Positions 24,307 to 32,223 of a stretch of DNA of 47,341 nt are shown piece after piece. Source of the DNA: JAAYZQ01 sp034428935 (GTDB taxonomy: Bacteria > Chloroflexota > Anaerolineae > JAAYZQ01); contig DAOUHB010000177.1 in the NCBI GenBank assembly GCA_034428935.1, forward strand, positions 1 through 47,341. The letters run 5' to 3'. Positions within the stretch are counted from its first letter, which is position 1. The number at the start of each line of letters is the position of its first letter. A program made the position numbers and the translations under genes. The notes beneath the pieces are model-generated. The model was given only the letters and a program-made list of their open reading frames with translations, was not told the DNA's origin and searched no databases.

Positions 24307-24693
24307 CTACTCCCCGTAAATTCTCTCGGCGTTCAGCGCTTCTTGCGCTACCTGGCGGATCTGTTTGATCTCCAGGGGCTTGTCCAGGCAGCGAAAGACC
24401 CCAAGCCTGGCCGACTCCTCAGACGCTTTGTGGCAGCCATAGGCGGTGATCCAGACAACGTTCACGTCCGGGTGCATGGCCTTTAGCGCTCGCGTGAGCT
24501 CGACGCCATCCATGCCGGGCATGCGCAGGTCGGTTATCACCAGGTCAAAGGCTGCTTTCCTGGCTTCCTTCAAGGCTTCGGAGCCGCTCTGCGCGGTCAC
24601 CACTTCAAAGCTGCTACCCAGCCTCTGCAGGGTATCGTGCAGTATGAGGAGGACCCGCGCCTCGTCGTCTACAATCAAGATACGTTGTCTCAT
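24307..24693 (-). CDS. Single-domain response regulator (CheY-like)
   Basis: A 128-residue stand-alone receiver: RILIVDDEARVLLILHD holds the acidic pair Asp9-Asp10, FDLVITDLRMPGMDGVEL holds the phosphoacceptor Asp55, and CLDKPLEIKQI holds the conserved Lys. There is no output domain, so it must act through a partner, for instance in a phosphorelay with the histidine kinase encoded at 27094-30339. The ATG at 24691-24693 begins the fold; the frame stays open upstream but only into leader sequence. Its promoter carries the shared 34-bp element (24815-24848). It is followed by the DJ-1 gene. Confidence 0.9.
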   Translation of the reverse strand: MRQRILIVDDEARVLLILHDTLQRLGSSFEVVTAQSGSEALKEARKAAFDLVITDLRMPGMDGVELTRALKAMHPDVNVVWITAYGCHKASEESARLGVFRCLDKPLEIKQIRQVAQEALNAERIYGE

Positions 24694-25040
24694 GGCGCCT
24701 GTCCTTCCTCCTGCAGCAAGGCGCAGCGAACCGCCGCGGTCAGTATCAACTCCGCTCTCCACATCTTAACAGAAATGCCGTGGCAGAGCGGATGGAGCGG
24801 GTTAGCCCAGGGGATGGGTTTGGTTGACAGAGTTGGCATTGCGTTGGAGGTGAAGCCAGGCAGCCGAGGTTCGCCTCCTGGTTGTGGGGCGACCGAACCA
24901 CCGGCGGGGGAGGAGAATGAGCCGGTCGGGAGCGTCCCGACGCGGGGCGGTGGCACGCGTCGCCCGCTATGCGCGCTGCCTCGCTCTCGGTTGGCGGCTC
25001 TACCAATGCCGCTGCTCCGGGGCAGCGGTTTCTCAATCAT
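24690..25040 (-). CDS. Possible 116-residue protein upstream of the receiver gene
   Basis: An open frame begins at the ATG at 25038-25040, with GGAGAGG four to ten bases upstream, and its TGA overlaps the ATG of the receiver gene (ATGA). A promoter with the shared 34-bp element lies 83 bases upstream (25123-25209). The translation (MIEKPLPRSSGIGRAANRER, later Pro/Gly/Ser rich) has no recognised domain, and third-position G+C falls in the second half, where a second promoter of the same family (24763-24848) sits inside it. It is either a real small gene or a long leader. It fills most of the 554-base gap between the receiver and the BNR gene. Confidence 0.3.
   Translation of the reverse strand: MIEKPLPRSSGIGRAANRERGSAHSGRRVPPPRVGTLPTGSFSSPAGGSVAPQPGGEPRLPGFTSNAMPTLSTKPIPWANPLHPLCHGISVKMWRAELILTAAVRCALLQEEGQAP
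24763..24848 (-). promoter_or_regulatory. Promoter of the receiver/DJ-1 genes with shared upstream element (copy A)
   Basis: The -10 box is TAAGAT (24763-24768); the -35 region is poor. The shared element occupies 24815-24848 and reads TCCAACGCAATGCCAAC at its start on the minus strand, then CAACCAAACCCA at its end. Its near edge is 47 bases from the -10 box. The predicted leader is about 63 nt. Confidence 0.6.
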
Positions 25041-25122
25041 GTCCTCTCCTTTCAAACGGCCGTTTTTGTTCCATGTACCCCGGAGGACAATCATTGCCTC
25101 TTTGCTGGGGCTCGCTGCGCCT

Positions 25123-25209
25123 ATTGTATCGCAAAAAGTCGCACGTAACAGACGAGTCCGGTTAGAACTGCTTTTGGCCTTGGTTGAGCAAGGTTTGTAT
25201 TACGTTGGA
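25123..25209 (-). promoter_or_regulatory. Promoter with shared upstream element (copy B)
   Basis: The -10 box is TACAAT (25123-25128); 17 bases upstream is a weak CTGTTA. The shared element at 25176-25209 reads TCCAACGTAATACAAACC and then CAACCAAGGCC on the minus strand, with its near edge 48 bases from the -10 box. It would drive the open frame at 24690-25040 and the receiver gene behind it. Confidence 0.6.
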
Positions 25210-25247
25210 GTGCCAGAAACGGCCGCCGGCGGGCCCGCATGTCTTTC

Positions 25248-26216
25248 CTACTGCCCCATACAGCGGGGCGGGCAGCTTTGCGAGAGCCAGGCCCATCGCA
25301 GGCTAACCCCGAGGATCGCAATCGCCCCCAGGCTCACCAGCAGCCAGCCCAGGGTCTCTCGCAGATCTCCCTGCAACGCCGCCTGCGGGCCGGCCCGTTC
25401 CGCCTGCTGCGCGGGCACGGGGGCCAGGGCGCTTTCCGCCGGCCTCCCGGCGCTCAGGCTCCGCCCGGGGACGGCAGCTCCCTCCATGGTCAGCCATTGA
25501 GAGCCCTCCTGCCCCGTCGTGACGAGGACCCGCAGGGGCTCCTCCGCATCCGGTTCCAGGCCGGTGACGCGCGCCTCGCCCAGGCCGGCCCGGTGGAACG
25601 CCTCCCAGCTCTGCCCGGCGTCCATGCTCATGGCGATGCCGGCCGGGGTGAACCGCTGATCCGTGCTCCCCAGCCAATGGCCGGCGGCGGCGTAGACGAT
25701 GTCGTCGTCCTGGGGATGGACGGCCAGGGCCGTGACCTCCACAAAGGTGCCGGCCATCATGTCCAGGTCCCAGGGCAGCGGCTGCCAGGTCGCGCCGGCG
25801 TCGAGGCTGCGATACACGCCGCCGGTCAGCGTGCCCAGGTAGATGAGGCCCGCCCGCTCCCGGCCCAGGGCCACGGCCGTAGGCCAGTCGGGCAGCCCCG
25901 CCATCTGCTGCCACTGCCGGCCGGCGTTCCCCGTGTAAAAGAGGGCCTGGGGGGTGCGGGCAATTGCCACGCCAGGCTCGAGGTCACTGCCGGTGACCTC
26001 CACGATTTCCTGGGGCACGGTTCCGGCCGCCATCCAGCCCCCGTCCGCGTCGCCCGCCGGGCGCCGCCACACCTGGCTCGTGCCATCGTCGCGCACCTCC
26101 CAGCGATACTCCCACTCCTGTGCGGCCTGGGCCCTGGTTTCAAGGCCCGCCATCGCCACTGCCAGGCCCGACAAGAGCAAGGCAGCCGCGGCGACGAGCG
26201 TGATTCGTTTCTTCAT
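25248..26216 (-). CDS. Exported BNR-repeat (sialidase-fold/Ycf48-like) protein with C-terminal membrane anchor
   Basis: A 322-residue secreted protein. Residues 1 to about 33 are a signal peptide (KKRITLVAAAALLLSGLAVA). The body holds BNR/Asp-box motifs: YTGNAGRQWQQM, YRSLDAGATWQPL, AMSMDAGQSWEAF, each the S/T-x-D-x-G-x-x-W turn of beta-propellers such as the photosystem II factor Ycf48 and VPS10/sialidase-like proteins. A C-terminal hydrophobic helix (about 285-308, LGWLLVSLGAIAILGVSL) anchors it. I chose the second ATG (26214-26216), six bases after GGAG. Its promoter carries the shared element (copy D). Only three or four blades are visible, so it may be a partial propeller. The ligand is unknown. 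Confidence 0.8.
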   Translation of the reverse strand: MKKRITLVAAAALLLSGLAVAMAGLETRAQAAQEWEYRWEVRDDGTSQVWRRPAGDADGGWMAAGTVPQEIVEVTGSDLEPGVAIARTPQALFYTGNAGRQWQQMAGLPDWPTAVALGRERAGLIYLGTLTGGVYRSLDAGATWQPLPWDLDMMAGTFVEVTALAVHPQDDDIVYAAAGHWLGSTDQRFTPAGIAMSMDAGQSWEAFHRAGLGEARVTGLEPDAEEPLRVLVTTGQEGSQWLTMEGAAVPGRSLSAGRPAESALAPVPAQQAERAGPQAALQGDLRETLGWLLVSLGAIAILGVSLRWAWLSQSCPPRCMGQ

Positions 26217-26263
26217 TCCCATCTCCTTCAGTGTAGACCATCGGTATACGCAAATTTATAACA

Positions 26264-26350
26264 ATTATATCACAAAAAGGCAGCCGTGGCCGGCGAGAGC
26301 CGGTTGGGCTGCCTTTGGGTTCGGTTTGGCGTCGTTGGGATTGCGTTGGT
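26264..26350 (-). promoter_or_regulatory. Promoter of the BNR-repeat gene with shared upstream element (copy D)
   Basis: The -10 box is a perfect TATAAT (26264-26269) with an unconvincing -35 (CGGCCA). The shared element at 26317-26350 reads ACCAACGCAATCCCAACG and then CAAACCGAACCC on the minus strand, with its near edge 48 bases from the -10 box. A further CCCAACC lies between them at about 26302-26308. The leader would be about 40 nt. Confidence 0.65.
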
Positions 26351-26371
26351 CGCCGTTTGGGCGAAAGGGTG

Positions 26372-27091
26372 CTAGGCCTCCAGCCGATAGCCCACGCCGC
26401 GGATGTTGACGATGTAGCGCGGGCTGGATGGCTCGGGCTCCACCTTTTGCCGCAAGCGGTGGATGTACCACTTGATGATCTCGCGGGCTTCGTACACGTG
26501 TTCCGGCTCGTATTGCCGCACAACCTGGACCAGTTCCTCGGGCGTCAGCACCTGTGGCGCGTTCTGGATCATGTGGGCCAGGAGGGTAAACTCCCGGGGC
26601 GTCAGGTCCAGGGGCGCGTTTTCGAGCAGGGCCACGTGCTTTTCCAGGTCGAGGGTGAAGGGGCCCAACTGCAGCCGGCGGTCCTCGTGTGCTTGTTGCC
26701 TTCCTTCGGCCAGGAGCCTGCGCCGCTCGACGGCATCCTGCACTGCCTGGCGGACGTCTTCGGGCTCCACGGGCTTGATCAGATACCCGTCGACGCCTTC
26801 GCGGATGGCGTTCAGGGCCGAATTGAGGCTGGCATGCCCGGTGAGGATGATAACGATGGTCATCGGCCAGCGCCAACGGATCGACTCGAGGACGCGAAGC
26901 CCGTCGACTCGGCCACCGAGCTGCAGGTCGAGAAGGACCAGGTCAAAGCGGTCGTCGCGAAGGCGGTCCAGGGCGTCCTCTCCCCTGGGCACGCTGACCA
27001 CGAGATGCCCCGCTCGCTGCAACGTCTCGGTCAAAAAGAAGCGAACGCCATCTTCGTCGTCAACAACGAGTGTGCGCATAGGCTCTACCAT
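26372..27091 (-). CDS. OmpR/PhoB-type response regulator
   Basis: A 239-residue transcription regulator. The receiver (residues 5-120) has TLVVDDEDGVRFFL, phosphoacceptor Asp55 in FDLVLLDLQLGG, the Thr in VIILTGHASL and the Lys in GYLIKPVEPEDV. The C-terminal winged helix (about 138-239) has LDLTPREFTLLAHMIQNAPQ, REIIKWYIHRLRQKVEPEPS and the final beta-hairpin YIVNIRGVGYRL. The ATG at 27089-27091 is seven bases after an AGGAGGAGG tract and two bases after the histidine kinase stop codon, so the pair is co-translated. As proteins of this class bind direct repeats of about 11 bp, it is a candidate reader of the shared 34-bp promoter element; that link is an inference. Confidence 0.92.
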   Translation of the reverse strand: MVEPMRTLVVDDEDGVRFFLTETLQRAGHLVVSVPRGEDALDRLRDDRFDLVLLDLQLGGRVDGLRVLESIRWRWPMTIVIILTGHASLNSALNAIREGVDGYLIKPVEPEDVRQAVQDAVERRRLLAEGRQQAHEDRRLQLGPFTLDLEKHVALLENAPLDLTPREFTLLAHMIQNAPQVLTPEELVQVVRQYEPEHVYEAREIIKWYIHRLRQKVEPEPSSPRYIVNIRGVGYRLEA

Positions 27092-27093
27092 CG

Positions 27094-30000
27094 CTACACC
27101 TCCTCCTCTTGGGCCAAAGGGCCCTCGCCTGGTTGGGGTCTCTGGATCGCGTTTCCTTGCTGCAGGGGCAGCCAGACGGTGACCGTCGTGCCCTTGCCCA
27201 CCTCACTTTCGATCTGGATGTCCCCCTTGTGCTCCGTGACGATGCGACGCACAATAAACATACCCAGTCCCAGCCCTTCTGGCTTGGTGCTGTGGAATGG
27301 CTCCCAGATCTCTTTTATCTCCTGGGGTCCAATGCCGATGCCGGTGTCGGCAAAGGACGCCCGCACGCCGCCAGGCTCGGACACCCGCTCCATCTGGATT
27401 TCCAGGCGCCCGCCCTCGGGCATGGCGTCGGCCGCGTTCAACACGACGTTCAAGAACACCTGCCTGATCCGGTCGGGCACTGCCATCACGCGGGGCAGCT
27501 CATCCGCTCTCTCCCACGTGACTTCCACCCCCCGGGTCTCCATCTGCTTGCGCACCAGGACAAGCACCTGCTCCAGGACCTCATTCAGATCGACGGGCAT
27601 TTGCTCCTCGGGGCTGGAGCGGCGGTGCAGGTCCCGGAGCTGGGCGACGATGCGCGCTGCGCGGCGCAGCTCCTCGCGGGCGATGCGCAGGTACAGGCCC
27701 GCGTCGCCTCCTTCGCTCAGGCTCTCTTCGGCCAGGCCCAGGCAGCCGATGACGGCCTGCAAGGGGTTGTTGATCTCGTGGGCCATGGATGCGCCCAACT
27801 GGCCCGCGATGGTCAGCTTCTCGGCCTGTATCAATGCCTCTTGGGTCTTTTTCTGTTCCGTGATGTCTTCGACGGTCTTGATGGCGTACTGGGGCCCGCC
27901 ACGGGTGCGGCGCACGAGCGACACGTTGGGCCGCACCCAGACGATACTCCCATCGCGGCGGATGTAGCGCTTCTCGATATGATAGTGGGCTCGCTTGCCG
28001 GCCATCAGCTCCTCGTAGAGGGCATGGCCCGGCGCAACGTCCTCAGGATGGGTCAGCTCGTCGAACGTCCTGGCCAGCAGCTCTCGCGCCGAATAGTCGA
28101 GCATCCGCTGGAGAGCGGGGTTGGTGGCGATGATCCGCCCCTCAAAATCGAGGAGCGCGATACCCGTGGCCGAGTCCTCAAAGACTGTTCGGAACCGCGC
28201 CTCGCTGGCCTGGAGGGCGGCCGTGCGCCTGGCCACGCTGATCTCCAGGTCCTGGGCCCGGCGCTTGACCTCCTCGTGCAGGCGCGCCTGCTGTATGCCG
28301 ATGGCCAGGGCATCGGCCAACTGCCCGGCGACCTCCAGTTGGTCGGGGGTCAGGGGCGTCCTGCTCTCCAGGCCCAGGTTCAGCGTGCCAAGCAACCTGC
28401 CCTCCGCCAGGAGTGGCACGCAAGCAAAGGCGTGGATCCCTTCTTCGCAGAGCTTCCGGGCGAGGAGAGACTCGTTTGCCACGGCGCAGGCATCGCTGCC
28501 CGCGTACAACTCTCCCCTGGCCAACTGCCTTATGGGCCAGCTTTCCTCCAGCGAAAGCTCCTGGCCCTGGCCCATAGCCGTTTCAGTCGCGCTGTCTACG
28601 CCCAGCAGCCTGGCCTTGCCGGTCTCAAAATCAAAGATGGCGACGCTGGCCCGGCGGCAAGGGAGCACTTGACGGGCTCGCGGCAATGCCTTTTCGGCAA
28701 TCTCTTCCGCCGAGCGGGCGGCCAGGATGCCCTGATCTACTTCGCGCAGCAACTGGAGCCGTTGTGTATAGCGCTGCAAGATCTCGTGGGTTTGTTCGCG
28801 CTCGGTGATGTCCTGGAAGATGGCAATGGCTCCCGTGATCTTTATCTCGTCGGCGATGGGGGCTGAATTGGCCAGGATGCTGCGGCGCTGTCCATCGGGT
28901 AGGACCAGGATCATCTCCAGGTCGCGCAGGATCTGGCCTTCGAACACTGTCCGGACGAGGGGCAACTCGTGAGCCTCGTAGGGAGTCCCGTCGGGGTGTC
29001 GCAGGCCGAGGTCGGTGCGCCTGGCAAAGGGCTCGCCATAGGGGGGCGGCTGGCCAAAGACGCTGGTCACGGCCGGGTTGGCCAGGACGATGCGCGCTTG
29101 CTCGTCGGCGACCATGATGGCCACCGGTGCATTCTCGATGACTGCCCGGAGCCGAGCCCGCTGCAGCTCCAGCTCGTGCATGCCTCGCACCCGATCGGTC
29201 ACGTTGCGGCCCACCGCCAGCAGCGACTGCACCGTGCCGTCAGGGGCAAACTCGGGAGCCAGGCGGGTCTCGTAGTGATACTCGTTCCCTTTGGCCTGGA
29301 ACGTGAGCTGAACCGTTCTCTGCTCCCCGCTCTCAAAGACGGCCCGCATCTCTTTTTCCAGGGCGGCGCCGACTTCCTCGGGCATCCCCAGCTCGTGAAT
29401 CGTCTTGTCGAGCAACTGCTCCCGCGGCACGTGGTAGACCTCTTCGCCCGCGGGATTCACGTAACGATAGCGCAACTCCCGATCGAAGCGGGCGATGATG
29501 TCGGGCGCGTGTTCCACCAGGGCGCGGAACTCTTGCTGGCTGCGATACAGCTCCGCCTCTACCCTTTTTCGGTCGGTGATGTCGCGGATGAGCCAGCGCA
29601 GCCCGGCCTCTCCCGGCTGGCCGTCGGACCCCTGGACAGTGGCCACGGTGACCGACGCGTCGAACGGTTTGCCGCTGTGTGGTCGCAGGCACAGCTCGGC
29701 CCGCTGCGGAACGTCTTGTTCTCCTTCGCGCAACCGCTGCAAAAGTCTATGCAGCTCGTCGCGGTACTCGTGTTCCACATAGTTCGCCAGGGGCTTGCCC
29801 GAGAGGGACTGCTGCGGCGCAGCCAGCAGCGTGGCCGCCTGGCGGTTTGCCGCCTGGACCACCCCACGACCGTCGGTCACAAGGTAGCCATCCGGCGCCG
29901 AGTCGAACAGCTCCATGTAGCGCTGCCGTTCGGCTTCCAGTTCCAGGCGAGCCGACTGCAGCTCCTCGTTCTGTTTGCAGAGCTCGTCCTGCGCGGCCTG

Positions 30001-30339
30001 CAGCTCTTCGTAGGCCACCAGTAGCTCGTCGTTCCACTCTTCCGGGGTTCTGCCCTCTATGGCAGAAGACAGGGCAGGATCGCCGGATTCCGGGCGTTGG
30101 GCGGACAAGGTGCTGAAACGTTGCCGCGCCTCCGAACTGTCTTGAGAACAGGCTGTATCGCCGGCCGCTGCGCCCTCGAGCCGGGGCGCCTGGGCAGCGC
30201 GCATTGTGGCAGTGTGGCGGGTCAAGTCGTCCAATGCCTCCTCCAGGCTGCGTGGGGACCGGGGAGGCATATTGGCAGCGCTGCGCCGGCGCAGTCCTGC
30301 TGTTGCCCGGCCCAGACGGGCGGGCACGAGGACACCCAT
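27094..30339 (-). CDS. Soluble multi-PAS/GAF sensor histidine kinase
   Basis: A 1081-residue kinase with no membrane segment. In order: a low-complexity head (1-100), a coiled coil (about 105-140, EELQAAQDELCKQNEELQ), PAS1 (about 141-262), PAS2 (about 266-387), PAS3 (about 392-512), a GAF domain (about 530-690), PAS4 with PAC (about 705-830) and a class HWE/HisKA-type core. The phosphorylated His is His854 in LGASMAHEINNPLQAV; the N-box is LNVVLNAADAMPEGG, then FADTGIGIG and GLGLGMFIVRRIV. It must sense an internal signal such as redox or a small ligand. Its partner is the OmpR-type regulator two bases downstream. The ATG at 30337-30339 follows GGGAGG. Confidence 0.92.
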   Translation of the reverse strand: MGVLVPARLGRATAGLRRRSAANMPPRSPRSLEEALDDLTRHTATMRAAQAPRLEGAAAGDTACSQDSSEARQRFSTLSAQRPESGDPALSSAIEGRTPEEWNDELLVAYEELQAAQDELCKQNEELQSARLELEAERQRYMELFDSAPDGYLVTDGRGVVQAANRQAATLLAAPQQSLSGKPLANYVEHEYRDELHRLLQRLREGEQDVPQRAELCLRPHSGKPFDASVTVATVQGSDGQPGEAGLRWLIRDITDRKRVEAELYRSQQEFRALVEHAPDIIARFDRELRYRYVNPAGEEVYHVPREQLLDKTIHELGMPEEVGAALEKEMRAVFESGEQRTVQLTFQAKGNEYHYETRLAPEFAPDGTVQSLLAVGRNVTDRVRGMHELELQRARLRAVIENAPVAIMVADEQARIVLANPAVTSVFGQPPPYGEPFARRTDLGLRHPDGTPYEAHELPLVRTVFEGQILRDLEMILVLPDGQRRSILANSAPIADEIKITGAIAIFQDITEREQTHEILQRYTQRLQLLREVDQGILAARSAEEIAEKALPRARQVLPCRRASVAIFDFETGKARLLGVDSATETAMGQGQELSLEESWPIRQLARGELYAGSDACAVANESLLARKLCEEGIHAFACVPLLAEGRLLGTLNLGLESRTPLTPDQLEVAGQLADALAIGIQQARLHEEVKRRAQDLEISVARRTAALQASEARFRTVFEDSATGIALLDFEGRIIATNPALQRMLDYSARELLARTFDELTHPEDVAPGHALYEELMAGKRAHYHIEKRYIRRDGSIVWVRPNVSLVRRTRGGPQYAIKTVEDITEQKKTQEALIQAEKLTIAGQLGASMAHEINNPLQAVIGCLGLAEESLSEGGDAGLYLRIAREELRRAARIVAQLRDLHRRSSPEEQMPVDLNEVLEQVLVLVRKQMETRGVEVTWERADELPRVMAVPDRIRQVFLNVVLNAADAMPEGGRLEIQMERVSEPGGVRASFADTGIGIGPQEIKEIWEPFHSTKPEGLGLGMFIVRRIVTEHKGDIQIESEVGKGTTVTVWLPLQQGNAIQRPQPGEGPLAQEEEV

Positions 30340-30427
30340 GGCATCCTATACCTCCCGGACAAGGCAGCAGCGCTCTGTCACAACCAGGGGAATGTTCTGG
30401 TCCCCCGCTCAGTTATCGTTCCACGTC

Positions 30428-30456
30428 ATTGTAGCACATGTTGTCACATTTTGCAA
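30428..30456 (-). promoter_or_regulatory. Promoter of the histidine kinase-regulator operon
   Basis: On the minus strand TTGCAA (30451-30456) and TACAAT (30428-30433) are separated by exactly 17 bases. Transcription would begin near 30421, leaving a leader of about 82 nt. It lacks the 34-bp element of copies A-D, so the kinase itself is not in that group. Confidence 0.6.
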
Positions 30457-30495
30457 TGGCCCGGTAGCATCCCGCGGGAATGAGGCATGCCAAAA

Positions 30496-30546
30496 CGACG
30501 GGCACAGATCCCGTCGGTTACGAGCCCCAGGTGGCCCAGGGGCTCG
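30496..30546 (-). terminator. Tandem hairpins after the BON gene, second followed by a T-run
   Basis: In the minus direction CGAGCCCC pairs with GGGGCTCG (30521-30546), then CGACGGG pairs with CCCGTCG (30496-30516) and is followed by TTTTGG. The pair lies 36 bases past the BON stop codon and would end that transcript before the kinase promoter. Confidence 0.6.
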
Positions 30547-30582
30547 GATTTACTTGTCGTGGCGCCGCGTTGAGGAGCGGCC

Positions 30583-31203
30583 CTACTCTTCTACGCCCCC
30601 CTCTTCTTCCTCGACCACCAGGCGGTTCACCACGCGCTCGACCCCTTCCATGTCTTCGACGAGGTCCACGAGCCGCTCCATGTCCTGGTCGTCGGGCACG
30701 GTGCCAAAGAGGGCCACGACGCCGTTCCCCGCCCGCACTCGCACATCCGTCAGATTCTGCGTCTCGCTGTTAAAGCGGATCGCCTCGTAGACGTCCTCTT
30801 CCAGGTCGAGATCGTTGTCGTCGATCCTTTCCGGCAGGATCTCCACGTCGGGGTCCGAGTCTTCCATGCTCAAACCAAAGCCGGCGGCGATGTCGATACC
30901 CTCCCGGTCATCCATGCTTGGCATCACGGGCGGGTCGGTGGGCGGGGTATAGGTCAGCCCCTGATCGTTGGCAACGGATACGTCGTAGGTGTGGCCGTCG
31001 GTGTGCTGGGTATCGTAGTGATCCAGCTCGGCCAGATCCTCTTCCGCTTCGTCCTCCTGCGCGTCGAGGCTCACCAGGAGCTCCTGGGGGATCTCGTCGG
31101 GAAGCGACTCGTCTTCAAAGACCGGGCTCTCCCACCGGGCGTCGTCGCTCTGTTCTTCCTCGTTGTCCGGGATTGGCGCTTCCCAGAGCTCATTGTCTGA
31201 CAT
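30583..31203 (-). CDS. Acidic BON-domain protein
   Basis: A 206-residue protein. The first 130 residues are very acidic and disorder-prone (runs such as NEEEQSDDARW, DAQEDEAEEDLAELDHYD). The C-terminal 70 residues are a BON domain (EEDVYEAIRFNSETQNLTDV, GVVALFGTVPDDQDMERLVD, VEGVERVVNRLVVE-type ending). BON domains usually bind phospholipid or peptidoglycan outside the cytosol, but no signal peptide is visible here. The ATG at 31201-31203 has GGAGG five bases upstream; two GTG codons in front are less well placed. Upstream, directly against the gene, is the 66-bp repeat array, so its promoter must be in or beyond the array. Function unknown. Confidence 0.8.
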   Translation of the reverse strand: MSDNELWEAPIPDNEEEQSDDARWESPVFEDESLPDEIPQELLVSLDAQEDEAEEDLAELDHYDTQHTDGHTYDVSVANDQGLTYTPPTDPPVMPSMDDREGIDIAAGFGLSMEDSDPDVEILPERIDDNDLDLEEDVYEAIRFNSETQNLTDVRVRAGNGVVALFGTVPDDQDMERLVDLVEDMEGVERVVNRLVVEEEEGGVEE

Positions 31204-31244
31204 CACCACCTCCGTAGATAAGTCGCTACCAGCCTATCCCAGAT

Positions 31245-31897
31245 CCCGTTCGTAGTACGCGCTTCAGCGCGACTCCTGGGCGATGAATCGCCCCCTACAA
31301 ACCTAAAGATCCCGTTCGTAGTACGCGCTTCAGCGCGACACCTGGGCGATGAATCGCCCACTACAAACCTGAAGAGCCCGTTCGTAGTACGCGCTTCAGC
31401 GACTCCTGGGCGATGAATCGCCCCCTACAAACCTGAAGAGCCCGTTCGTAGCACGCGCTTCAGCGCGACTCCTGGGCGATGAATCGCCCCCTACGAACCT
31501 GAAGAGCCCGTTCGTAGTACGCGCTTCAGCGCGGCTCTTGGGCGATGAATCGCCCACTACAAACCTAAAGATCCCGTTCGTAGTACGCGCTTCAGCGCGG
31601 CTCCTGGGCGATGAATCGCCCACTACAAACCTAAAGATCCCGTTCGTAGTACGCGCTTCAGCGCGACACCTGGGCGATGAATCGCCCCCTACAAACCTGA
31701 AGAGCCCGTTCGTAGTACGCGCTTCAGTGCGACACCTGGGCGATGAATCGCCCCCTACGAACCTGAAGATCCCGTTCGTAGTACGCGCTTCAGCGCGGCT
31801 CTTGGGCGATGAATCGCCCACTACAAACCTAAAGAGCCCGTTCGTAGTACGCGCTTCAGCGCGGCTCTTGGGCGATAAATCGCCCACTACAAACCTG
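31245..31897. repeat. Array of ten tandem 66-bp repeats with paired hairpins
   Basis: Units begin (CCCGTTCGTAG) at 31245, 31311, 31377, 31441, 31507, 31573, 31639, 31705, 31771 and 31837. All are 66 bp except unit 3, which lost two bases (GC) in a stem. Every unit has stem-loop 1 (ACGCGCTTCAGCGCG, 6-bp stem), a CTCCT/CACCT-type spacer, stem-loop 2 (GGGCGATGAATCGCCC, 7-bp stem), and outer ends TTCGTAG and CTACRAA that can pair, giving a three-way-junction fold. There are no unique spacers, so it is not CRISPR. The array fills the whole space between DUF1059 (its last base is six from that stop codon) and the acidic BON gene. It holds open frames on both strands because 66 is a multiple of three; these are not genes. 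Confidence 0.93.
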
Positions 31898-31902
31898 CCC
31901 TG

Positions 31903-32223
31903 CTACGGGCTCCTCAGACGGCCGGCAACGGGACCGGCGTCGGGCGTGTTGTCCAGCTCCTCGAGATTCAGCGCTTCGCGCAGCCGCCGGACGATGGTCG
32001 CCGCGCCGGCATCGGGCGTCCCTCCGATAGGATCGGGCGCTCCCCCGATGGTCTCCTCGAAAAAGTCGCCTTCCATGATCGTATCGGCATCCGGCATGTC
32101 GATGTCGTGTTTCTTGCGCACGTGATCGACCACCTGCTCGACGACGTCGCCCGGCGTCTCGCCTCTGGCCACCCAGTCGCAGTCGTGAATTCCCAGGTCA
32201 TGGCAGTCAAGTTCTATCGCCAT
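31903..32223 (-). CDS. DUF1059 family small protein
   Basis: A 106-residue protein. Residues 1-52 match DUF1059: a CHDLGIHDCDWVARG core with two cysteines, then GETPGDVVEQVVDHVRKKHD. The rest is a linker rich in Gly/Pro/Asp and a short helix (TIVRRLREALNLEEL). The family is short, cytosolic and of unknown function; the Cys pattern hints at metal or redox binding. The ATG at 32221-32223 has GAGGAG seven bases upstream and overlaps the end of the second BON gene by 17 bases, so it shares the promoter at 32684-32758. Its stop codon is almost in contact with the repeat array. Confidence 0.85.
   Translation of the reverse strand: MAIELDCHDLGIHDCDWVARGETPGDVVEQVVDHVRKKHDIDMPDADTIMEGDFFEETIGGAPDPIGGTPDAGAATIVRRLREALNLEELDNTPDAGPVAGRLRSP

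Noticed and set aside
31245..31897. CRISPR array
   Set aside because: Units are 66 bp and conserved along their whole length; there are no unique spacers and no cas genes in the window.
31396..32125. Repeat-containing protein genes on either strand across the 66-bp array
   Set aside because: The open frames arise only because the unit is a multiple of three and lacks stops. There is no ribosome binding site, the 64-bp unit changes the frame, and the base pattern conserves hairpins, not codons.
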